From positions 1-11,824 of the forward strand of contig CAZGVW010000086.1 in the NCBI GenBank assembly GCA_964529265.1: a stretch of DNA of 11,824 nt, written 5' to 3'. This document shows positions 4,943 to 11,824 of this stretch, one piece after another. Each line of letters begins with the position of its first letter. The stretch's first letter is position 1. A program made the position numbers and the translations under genes. The notes under the pieces were generated by a model. It saw nothing but the letters and a program-made list of their open reading frames with translations, was not told the DNA's origin and did not search any database. The stretch comes from CAZGVW01 sp964529265 (lineage in GTDB: Bacteria > Planctomycetota > Phycisphaerae > Phycisphaerales > UBA1924).

Positions 4943-6019
4943 ATGGATGATCGGACGCCCCCAACCCGCTTTCTGATCGCCCTTCTGCTGAGCCTTGCGC
5001 TGCATGGTCTTGCGGCGCTGGCGGTTGCGGTGGTTCCCTCCGCCGCGGCGGGCGGGGATGAACACGCCCTTCATCTCCCGAGGCTTCCGGAGCCCGAGGA
5101 TCCCGAGGTGCGGCCGGGCATTTCGGATTCGCAGGCGGCGACGATTTCGTGGATCGGGTACGACCAGTACCAGGAGCATCTTGCGCCGCAGGCGCCGATC
5201 GACCAGGCCGCGCTCTCGATGGAGCCGCCGGCGCCGCCTTCAATTCTGCGCCCGATGCTTCCGGCTGAAACGCCGGCCGATGCGCCGACGCCGACGCCCC
5301 CGGAGACGGTGGCCGCGGCGGCGCAGCCGCCCGCCGAACCCGCGTCGCGCGCACCGATCGAGGATGCGCTCCCGCCCGATGAGCAGCCCGCAGTGGTGCG
5401 CGAGGTCCTCTCGCTGCCTGCGCCGCCGATCGACGATGCGATCGTGCGCATACCGGATGCGCCCCCAGCGCCGGATGCGGATCAACTGGCGCAGCCCGCG
5501 CCGGTGCGCGAGCAACCGGCGCCCGCGACGATCGTCGGCCCGCCGCTGCCGACCTCCGAGACAGCGACAGAGCCGACACCGGCGCAGGATCCTTCGCAGA
5601 GCGCGCTCGCATCGCAGCCCTCCGCGCCGGTTCCAGGCGAACCCGGGGAAGCCGCGGACCGCGAAGCGCAGGCGTTCTCGCGCGAGGGCGCGCCGCGCAT
5701 CATCCCGGGCCGTCCGCTCGCCACCAAGGGGCTGACGATCAACACGATCCGCCCGCGCTGGGCGCACGTGACGGTGATCACGGCTTCGCCGAAGGATCCG
5801 CTGGTGGAGATCAGGTTCACGCGCGAAGGGCGCGTGCTCTCGGCGCGGTTCCTCGAATCGACGGGCAATCGCGAGGTCGATCAGCCGCTCATGGATGCGA
5901 TCTACCGCTGGAGCGCCACGGGCGAGGAACTGAAGAAGATCCCTGCCGCGACTCCCGATGCTCCGGCCGAGGCGACACCGACGGTGCGCCTCGTGTTCCG
6001 CATCGGTCTCCGCGGCTGA
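4943..6019 (+). CDS. TonB-like energy transducer
   Basis: This 358-aa protein has TonB architecture: a short cytoplasmic N-terminus, one membrane anchor (about 9-31), a long Pro/Ala/Glu-rich periplasmic spacer (about 45-260) and a C-terminal TonB-like domain (about 265-358). The anchor holds S17-LAL-H21, matching the S-x3-H motif through which E. coli TonB contacts ExbB/ExbD. The C-terminal part has VEIRFTREGRVLSARFLEST, then the helix EVDQPLMDAIYRWSA and a last strand TVRLVFRIGL, as in TonB_C. The spacer is longer than in E. coli TonB. I use ATG 4943; a GTG at 4916 would add nine residues. Neither has a strong Shine-Dalgarno. An exbD lies 1.4 kb away, but no ExbB or TonB-dependent receptor is present. 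It ends 9 bp from the convergent M1 gene. Confidence 0.85.
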   Translation: MDDRTPPTRFLIALLLSLALHGLAALAVAVVPSAAAGGDEHALHLPRLPEPEDPEVRPGISDSQAATISWIGYDQYQEHLAPQAPIDQAALSMEPPAPPSILRPMLPAETPADAPTPTPPETVAAAAQPPAEPASRAPIEDALPPDEQPAVVREVLSLPAPPIDDAIVRIPDAPPAPDADQLAQPAPVREQPAPATIVGPPLPTSETATEPTPAQDPSQSALASQPSAPVPGEPGEAADREAQAFSREGAPRIIPGRPLATKGLTINTIRPRWAHVTVITASPKDPLVEIRFTREGRVLSARFLESTGNREVDQPLMDAIYRWSATGEELKKIPAATPDAPAEATPTVRLVFRIGLRG

Positions 6020-6028
6020 TGCGCGGCA

Positions 6029-7798
6029 TCAGGGCGATGGCGCACTGCCCGCGGACGCCGCGTGGGCAACCGGCGGCCCGGGCCGCTCGCCATATTCCGG
6101 GCGCCAGAGGAGCGTCTTCCGATCCGGGTCGAGGCGGACGCCGATGGGGCGCGAGGTGGTTTCGAGTTCGAAGGCGTGTTCGCGCTGGTTGACGTCGAGC
6201 GTGAATCGCTGCTCGCCGCCGTCTTTCAGATCCACGGCGATTTCGAGGGGCAGCGTGTACGGCTCGCCCTCCTGCCGCTGCGTGAGCGTGATCTTCACCT
6301 TCTTGCCGCGATCCATCGACCACCAGTCGATGTCGATCACGGGCGCGCCGGTGCGGTCGAGCCACTGCGCGAAGAATGTCTCCAGTTGTGCATCCGGCGC
6401 GGCGGCGGCGCTGCGCTTTCGGATTTCATCCATCGTCACCGACTTGCCCGCGAAATCCGCGATCAAGCCGCGGAGCATGCTGAAGAACGCATCGTCCCCC
6501 ATGCGGTGGCGCAGCATGTGATAGACCCAGTGGCCTTTGGCATCGGACAGGTTGTGCTCGAAGGGTTTGTTCCTGGTCCCCATCTCGGAGAGGGGCATAT
6601 CCAGCCCGTCGCGCCACATGGAGAAGTAGCCGAGCGCGCACTGAATGGGGTTGTAGTGGGAGCGCGAGTACTCGAGGAACTCCGCGGCGGCTTCCGGGCC
6701 CTCCACGGTTTCGATCGCCACCACGGCGCTGTACTGCGCCAGCGATTCGGACATCCACCGCGCGCCGGGGCCATCCGTGGTCACCAGGTTGCCCCACCAG
6801 CCGTGCGCCATCTCGTGGGCCCACAGAGGCAGGTTGCCGTGATCGGCCTCGAACGCCGAGGTCTTGGCCATGATGAACCCCTGCTCGCTGGAGGCATACC
6901 ACTTCACCATTGCTTCCGGGATCTCGGCGATGGCGTATGACGGGTAGGGATAGGGTCCGAAGCGCGCCTCCTGCGCCGCGAGGGCCGCGGCGAGCTGCTC
7001 CACCTGCGATTCGGCGCTCTGCGGTTTTTCGCTGAGCAGGAACACGCCGATGGTGCGGCCGTTCACGTTGTGCGTCGCCGCGGTGTAGGGCGCCGCCGCG
7101 AAGGAGCGCGCGACGACGAGGTCGCTCTCCCACGTCTCGACTGCGCCCGCCGCGGTTTCCTCGCGCGAGGTCATCTTCCCGTTCGAGACGGAGCGCCAGC
7201 CGCGCGGCATGTGGAACGTCGTTGAGCCGGGATAGTTCAGGAGCGTCTGCGAGAGCATGACGCCCGGCCCCGGAAGCGACGCGGGGCACCAGGTGGCCAC
7301 CCACGAGGCGCACGCGGCCTCGGGCGAGATGACGTACTGAAACGCTTCGCCTTTGCTCTCGTAGACGAACCGCGCCTTGATCACGTCGCCCTTGTGCCCG
7401 GGCTCGGCGAGCGTCAGCCGCGCCACGCTGCTGGCGGGCGCGAGCGGATGCCGCTCGCCGATGGTCGTTTGTGCGCCCTCCGGCCCTTCGAGGCTCACCC
7501 ATGTCATGATGGGGTTGGCGAAGTTCACGATGAACGCGGGGCCCGGCGATTGCTCGATGTCCAGGCGCACGGTTGCGCGGCCTTCGAAGCGGGCGGTGCG
7601 CGCCTCAGGGTCGAGATGGATATCGAGATCGAGGCGCGACATGCTCCAGCCGCCGCCTGTGCTCAGATCAAACATGGCGGGGGGCTCTTCGGCGCGAGCG
7701 CGCTCGGCGCCGATCGTCGCCAGCACGCCTGGGCCCATCGCCGCCGCCACAACCGCCATCACCGCCACCCACCGGATGCTCTTCAATCTGTGATTCAT
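6029..7798 (-). CDS. Secreted M1-family (gluzincin) metallopeptidase-like protein
   Basis: The 589-aa product has a signal peptide (about 1-36, ending ARA-EE), an N-terminal beta domain of M1 type (about 50-240, with RLDLDIHLDPEARTARFEG) and a catalytic domain (about 265-485). The zinc site is complete: HEMAH (328-332) and WMSES with Glu351, spaced HExxH-x18-E. The exopeptidase motif GxMEN is replaced by ASSEQ, keeping Glu305. Two residues before KG (421-422), where M1 enzymes place the proton-donor Tyr, Asp419 occurs. Residues about 485-570 form a C-terminal beta domain. Hydrolysis of exported peptides is plausible, but true aminopeptidase activity is doubtful. The start has AAGGAG (7806-7811), 7 bases before ATG. 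It overlaps the upstream gntR stop as ATGA, so translational coupling is likely. It is the last gene of the operon. Confidence 0.9.
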   Translation of the reverse strand: MNHRLKSIRWVAVMAVVAAAMGPGVLATIGAERARAEEPPAMFDLSTGGGWSMSRLDLDIHLDPEARTARFEGRATVRLDIEQSPGPAFIVNFANPIMTWVSLEGPEGAQTTIGERHPLAPASSVARLTLAEPGHKGDVIKARFVYESKGEAFQYVISPEAACASWVATWCPASLPGPGVMLSQTLLNYPGSTTFHMPRGWRSVSNGKMTSREETAAGAVETWESDLVVARSFAAAPYTAATHNVNGRTIGVFLLSEKPQSAESQVEQLAAALAAQEARFGPYPYPSYAIAEIPEAMVKWYASSEQGFIMAKTSAFEADHGNLPLWAHEMAHGWWGNLVTTDGPGARWMSESLAQYSAVVAIETVEGPEAAAEFLEYSRSHYNPIQCALGYFSMWRDGLDMPLSEMGTRNKPFEHNLSDAKGHWVYHMLRHRMGDDAFFSMLRGLIADFAGKSVTMDEIRKRSAAAAPDAQLETFFAQWLDRTGAPVIDIDWWSMDRGKKVKITLTQRQEGEPYTLPLEIAVDLKDGGEQRFTLDVNQREHAFELETTSRPIGVRLDPDRKTLLWRPEYGERPGPPVAHAASAGSAPSP

Positions 7799-8904
7799 GA
7801 ATGCGCTCCTTGTCGTCCAGATGCGCGACGGCCCCGCCGAGGCGTCGCGCCCACCGCCTTGTTCGCCCGGCCCTTCGCTCCGCCCGCCGATTCGCCCCGC
7901 CGTTTCAGCCCCAGGTCCGCGCCGATGCGCTCCAGATCCTCCTCGTCGATCAGGTACCGCACTTCCAGAACGCGGCGGTCGCGCCGCTGCTCCGGCGTCA
8001 GCGCGCCCCACATCCGCGGCGACATGAGCAGCGCATCCCGCGCCCCGGCGCGCTCCAGTGCGGCGCCGGCGCGCTCGACCACCAGCGGCGCGGGACTGAT
8101 GTTCTCGGCCTCTCCCACCGCCACGCGCACATCAGCCGCGATCGTTCGCGCCGATTGCTCATCCTGCTCGACAAGCCAGATGCGTCCTCTCTCGGGAGCG
8201 CCGGGGGCGCCCGCGCGCCCGGTTCCGGCCACGCGCTTTACGCGGGCCCCGAGCGCAGGATCGACACGGATCGCGACGAACCTGATCCCCCGTGTTCCCG
8301 CCATGCGCTCCGGCGCGCGCCGCCGCAGATCGTTGTAATGGAAATAGGTCGCGATCAGCGCGCCATCCGGCAGCGCCCCGGCGCGATCCAGACACCACGG
8401 CCGCGCCTCCACCGCGAACCGCTCCGCCACCTGCGCCGCCAGATCCGCCGCCTGCGTATCGCTGCACTCGATCACGTGCATGGGCGCCGATTCGATGTTC
8501 GCGCGATCGTCGCCGACGGCGGTGTGCCGTGCTCCCGCCCCATCCACCTCGCCGATCAGCCCCGCCAGCGCAGCCGCGGAAAGCCCGTGCTTCTCCCGTC
8601 CCTCGCGCGCCACGCGGGCCGCGAACCGCCGCGCCGCGGCGCCTGCGCCCCCCGGGCCGGCCGCGGCTTCCAGCACCACGGCGCCCCGCGGGCGCGAGAT
8701 CCGCACCAGGCCCATCTCCGCGAGTTCCAGATACGCCTGGCGCACGGTGTGCAGGTTCACGCCCCAGCGGTCAGCCGCGGCCCGCAGCGGCGGAAGCGTT
8801 TCGCCGGCGCGCACGCGCCCGGTCGCGATTTCATAGCGCACGGCCTCCGCGATCTGGTGGTAGAGCGGGGTCGGACTCGCAGGATCAAGCGCCGGTCGGA
8901 ACAT
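7795..8904 (-). CDS. GntR-family transcriptional regulator with uncharacterised C-terminal domain
   Basis: This 369-aa regulator has an N-terminal GntR winged helix-turn-helix (about 8-80): PTPLYHQIAEAVRYEIATGR, then LPPLRAAADRWGVNLHTVRQAYLELAEMGLV and a wing RPRGAVVLE. The C-terminal part (about 130-340) has two alpha/beta segments, each a strand then helix (HVIECSDTQAADLAAQVAERF; RIWLVEQDEQSARTIAADV). It ends with LLMSPRMWGAL and VLEVRYLIDEEDLERI, faintly like a two-lobed periplasmic-binding fold. I do not recognise FadR, HutC or MocR effector domains. The last 40 residues are Lys/Arg/Gly-rich. ATG 8904 fits the family N-terminus; ATG 8964, 16 bp after the hydrolase stop, would add 20 residues. 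The stop overlaps the M1 start. It probably binds the palindrome at 10421-10434 and represses its own operon. Confidence 0.88.
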   Translation of the reverse strand: MFRPALDPASPTPLYHQIAEAVRYEIATGRVRAGETLPPLRAAADRWGVNLHTVRQAYLELAEMGLVRISRPRGAVVLEAAAGPGGAGAAARRFAARVAREGREKHGLSAAALAGLIGEVDGAGARHTAVGDDRANIESAPMHVIECSDTQAADLAAQVAERFAVEARPWCLDRAGALPDGALIATYFHYNDLRRRAPERMAGTRGIRFVAIRVDPALGARVKRVAGTGRAGAPGAPERGRIWLVEQDEQSARTIAADVRVAVGEAENISPAPLVVERAGAALERAGARDALLMSPRMWGALTPEQRRDRRVLEVRYLIDEEDLERIGADLGLKRRGESAGGAKGRANKAVGATPRRGRRASGRQGAHS

Positions 8905-8980
8905 GCCTTTCAACCTGTCAGGACTTTCACCCGCCCCGCGGCTCCGCGCCGCGCTTCCGGGCATGCGTGTTTCTTCCCGC

Positions 8981-10345
8981 TCAATCCACCCGCGCTGCGA
9001 TCCACTCGCTCACCAGATCAAGGAATTCCCGGCTCACCCAGCCATCCGGCTCGATCAGCCCGTGCCCCAGACCGGGGAAGATGCGCAGCGTCACGTCGCC
9101 GCTGCGGGCCTCTTTCTTCAGGGTCGCGATCGTGCGCTCCGTCGCTTCGATGGGCACGTTGTCCTTCGCGTCCTCCGCGCCGAACACGAAGAGCGTCGGC
9201 GCCTCCAGGTCGCGCCAGATCGGCATCGCATCGAAGTCCACCACCTGCCGCCAGAAGGTCCAGAATGGATCCTCGGGATCGGTCTTGAACGCGCCCGCGA
9301 TCGGCGCCAGCGACGGATCTGCGCGCAGTTCCGCCACGCGCTTCACGAATGCCTCCCAGCCCTCGCCTGTGCGGGCCCAGGCCAGTCCCAGGTTCCCCGC
9401 CGCGAGCAGCGCTCCGACCTGCGCATCGTCGAGGCCCGCGTTGCGGAAGTCCTGCTCGACCTCGTGGCGCAGCTGCTCGCCGGGGGTGAGCACCGTTCCC
9501 GACACATCGACGACGAACGCCATGTCCGCCATCTCGCGCGCCGCCAGCGGCGCGATCCACCCGCCCTGGCTCAGGCCCACAATGCCGAGTTTGCCTGCGC
9601 CAACGCGCGACTGATCGCGCAGCACGCGCATCGCGCCGATGGCGTCCTCGGCGAGGACATCGAAGCCGGCGCCGCGCCAATCGCCGCCCGACATGCCCGA
9701 GCCGCGCTTATCCGGATACAGGACCGCAACGCCGTGAAGTGCGAGGTGATCCGCGATTGTCGCCGCCCACTGATTCGCGCGGCTGCTGGTCCCCGAGCCG
9801 TGAATGATCACCGCGGCGGGAAACGGACCCTCGCCCCGGGGCGTCATCAGCGTGCCCACGAGGTCCACGCCGCCGGCGCCCGTGAAGCGCACCTGGCGCT
9901 CCGCGTAGCCCGCGTTTTCGGTGCGCGGCATGCGCCCGCTTTCGCCCGCGCCGTTCGACCAGTGCAGCGCTTCGACGTCTCCGTCCTCACCGCGCTGGAA
10001 CGTCACGGTGCGGGCTTTCAGCGGGTCGCTCGAGTAGGCCCACTCGAACACGTTGTTCTCGCGCCGAACCATCGCGTTTGCGCGCGGCGCCGTGAAGTCG
10101 AAGTAATACAGGTCGCCATCGACGTCCCACGTCACGCGCCCCAGCGCCCCATCGTCCCCCGCGTACCAGCCGATGTAGTCGTCCACATCGGTCTCGACGT
10201 ACGACCACCCGCCGCCCCCGGAGCCCCCGGAGCCCCCGGAGCCCCCGGCGCCCCCGGCGCCCTCAGTCCCTCCCGCGCCCGCCACCGGCGCTCCGAGCCA
10301 CACACTCGCCGCCGCGGCCGCCAGCCATGTCCAGACCATCGTCAT
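8981..10345 (-). CDS. Secreted alpha/beta hydrolase (dienelactone hydrolase/prolyl-oligopeptidase-like)
   Basis: This 454-aa exported hydrolase is probably an esterase or peptidase. A signal peptide covers about 1-24 (VAGA-GG). A Gly/Ser/Ala linker (25-46) comes from a 9-bp tandem repeat. Residues about 47-150 form a beta-rich domain I do not recognise (ETDVDDYIGWYAGDDGALG). The alpha/beta hydrolase fold (about 152-454) has the oxyanion segment AAVIIHGSGTSS (177-188), YPDKRGSGMS, the nucleophile elbow GLSQGG (Ser259), GAEDAKDN (Asp392 as likely acid) and GLGHG (His428), so the catalytic triad is complete. The chosen ATG has AAGGA in GGAAAGGAAACGGA directly upstream; an in-frame ATG 12 codons earlier lacks this. 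It is the first gene of the operon with gntR (76 bp on) and the M1 gene. The substrate is unknown. Confidence 0.9.
   Translation of the reverse strand: MTMVWTWLAAAAASVWLGAPVAGAGGTEGAGGAGGSGGSGGSGGGGWSYVETDVDDYIGWYAGDDGALGRVTWDVDGDLYYFDFTAPRANAMVRRENNVFEWAYSSDPLKARTVTFQRGEDGDVEALHWSNGAGESGRMPRTENAGYAERQVRFTGAGGVDLVGTLMTPRGEGPFPAAVIIHGSGTSSRANQWAATIADHLALHGVAVLYPDKRGSGMSGGDWRGAGFDVLAEDAIGAMRVLRDQSRVGAGKLGIVGLSQGGWIAPLAAREMADMAFVVDVSGTVLTPGEQLRHEVEQDFRNAGLDDAQVGALLAAGNLGLAWARTGEGWEAFVKRVAELRADPSLAPIAGAFKTDPEDPFWTFWRQVVDFDAMPIWRDLEAPTLFVFGAEDAKDNVPIEATERTIATLKKEARSGDVTLRIFPGLGHGLIEPDGWVSREFLDLVSEWIAARVD
10212..10265. repeat. 9-bp tandem repeat encoding a Gly/Ser/Ala linker
   Basis: About six 9-bp units follow the pattern GAGCCCCCG (exact at 10221-10247), with variant units on both sides. 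On the minus strand they encode GGS/GGA repeats just after the hydrolase signal peptide. The period keeps the frame, so slippage would change linker length without breaking the gene. Confidence 0.8.
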
Positions 10346-10414
10346 TCCGTTTCCTTTCCAACGCTCACCGAACGGCGCCACGCGCGCCGCGCCCGAACAC
10401 GCCGGCGCCTCTAT

Positions 10415-10442
10415 GTTCTAGTGTTCTAGAACACCATGTCAA
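10415..10442 (-). promoter_or_regulatory. Sigma70-like promoter of the hydrolase-gntR-M1 operon
   Basis: On the minus strand there is a perfect consensus -35 TTGACA (10442-10437), a 16-base spacer and a -10-like TAGAAC (10420-10415, four of six matches including the key T and two A). A start near 10408 would give a leader of about 62 bases with a good Shine-Dalgarno at its end. This AT-richer island stands out in GC-rich DNA. Confidence 0.65.
10421..10434. promoter_or_regulatory. GntR-type operator, 14-bp perfect palindrome
   Basis: GTGTTCTAGAACAC is exactly self-complementary and fills 14 of the 16 bases between the -35 and -10 boxes. GntR-family operators are commonly short dyads centred on CTAG or TA, and the operon encodes a GntR protein. 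An extra TGTTCTAG half-copy at 10414-10421 overlaps the -10 box. The inferred role is repression by blocking RNA polymerase. Confidence 0.7.
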
Positions 10443-10629
10443 GCCCTTTCGGCGCCGCCGCGGGGCCCGGGGGCCGCGCCTCCTCCCACCCACCTGCACC
10501 CAAAGCCCCAGAAAAACCCTTCCCCCGCCCCCTCACCCCGATATCCTGTCCCCTCTTCGCGACCTCCCGCCCCCTTTCCACCCCTCGCCCCTTCCCCGGG
10601 GCGGCGACGCAGCCGCCTCCTCCCCTCGG

Positions 10630-10657
10630 CCATTGCCCATTGCCCATTCCCCATTGC
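10630..10657. repeat. Heptanucleotide repeat, unit CCATTGC
   Basis: Four consecutive 7-bp units (CCATTGC, CCATTGC, CCATTCC, CCATTGC) end 4 bases before the icd ribosome-binding segment. The unit differs from the array at 526-566, but both share the ATTCC/ATTGC core and the 7-bp period. Confidence 0.75.
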
Positions 10658-10670
10658 CTTCGGAGCCCCA

Positions 10671-11824
<1,154 letters not shown>

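Larger units (their letters stand above)
10346..10670. other. Divergent intergenic region, hydrolase operon to icd
   Basis: No gene is seen in these 325 bp. The left part carries the hydrolase promoter/operator (10415-10442) and a leader of about 60 bases. The middle (10446-10625) is extremely C-rich on the plus strand with no motif I can name beyond short CCCCGGGG-type palindromes. The right end has a heptamer array (10630-10657) and the icd ribosome-binding site GGAG (10662-10665). Confidence 0.6.

Noticed and set aside
3352..4950. Plus-strand open frame of 532 codons
   Set aside because: It crosses the G22/C17 tract and is antisense to the thioredoxin/TPR gene, which has a signal peptide, WCGPC, a Shine-Dalgarno and a terminator.
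6020..6028. Bidirectional terminator between the TonB-like and M1 genes
   Set aside because: Only 9 bp separate the stops, and I see no hairpin with a U-tract on either strand nearby.
7799..8011. N-terminal extension of the M1 gene by 71 codons
   Set aside because: It overlaps gntR. The ATG at 7798 has AAGGAG at ideal spacing and starts a proper signal peptide.

Overview
This is a GC-rich window (about two thirds G+C by eye) with no RNA genes, transposases or phage genes. It carries eight protein genes: seven complete and one cut by the right edge. Housekeeping and envelope genes, secreted enzymes with Ala/Gly-rich signal peptides, a Ton-type energy-transduction protein and abundant small palindromic repeats suggest a free-living diderm. 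My best guess is Planctomycetota, possibly Phycisphaerae-like. That placement is an inference from style and composition; there is no marker gene to confirm it.

Layout. 1-817 holds no gene. It has a G/C-rich imperfect hairpin at the left edge, a dense run of perfect stem-loops (161-480) and a heptanucleotide tandem repeat (526-566). 818-2548 (-) is trpE, with two palindromic repeat copies inserted in frame. Diverging from it after only 51 bp are a VOC (glyoxalase-fold) gene (2600-3067, +) and an exbD/tolR gene (3078-3512, +). A striking G22/C17 hairpin (3524-3571) and an ordinary U-tract terminator separate exbD from a convergent secreted thioredoxin/TPR gene (3646-4686, -). A structured 256-bp divergent intergenic region leads to a TonB-like gene (4943-6019, +). 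This ends tail-to-tail, 9 bp apart, with a three-gene minus-strand operon that reads from right to left: secreted alpha/beta hydrolase (10345-8981), GntR-family regulator (8904-7795) and secreted M1-like metallopeptidase (7798-6029). To the right, a C-rich gene-free stretch precedes icd (NADP isocitrate dehydrogenase, 10671 to the window edge, +).

How they work together. The best-supported regulatory unit is the hydrolase-gntR-M1 operon. Its promoter has a perfect TTGACA -35 box, and a 14-bp perfect palindrome of GntR-operator style (GTGTTCTAGAACAC) fills the -35/-10 spacer. This suggests the GntR protein in the same operon represses its own transcript. The regulator stop and the M1 start overlap as ATGA. 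ExbD and TonB-like proteins would serve outer-membrane energy transduction, but no ExbB is present here. trpE stands alone without trpG. icd and trpE are core metabolism.

The features most worth a second look are the autoregulatory promoter, the palindromic repeats inside trpE and their hairpin-rich relatives at 161-480, the G/C homopolymer hairpins, the altered catalytic motif of the M1 protein, and the uncharacterised C-terminal domain of the GntR protein.
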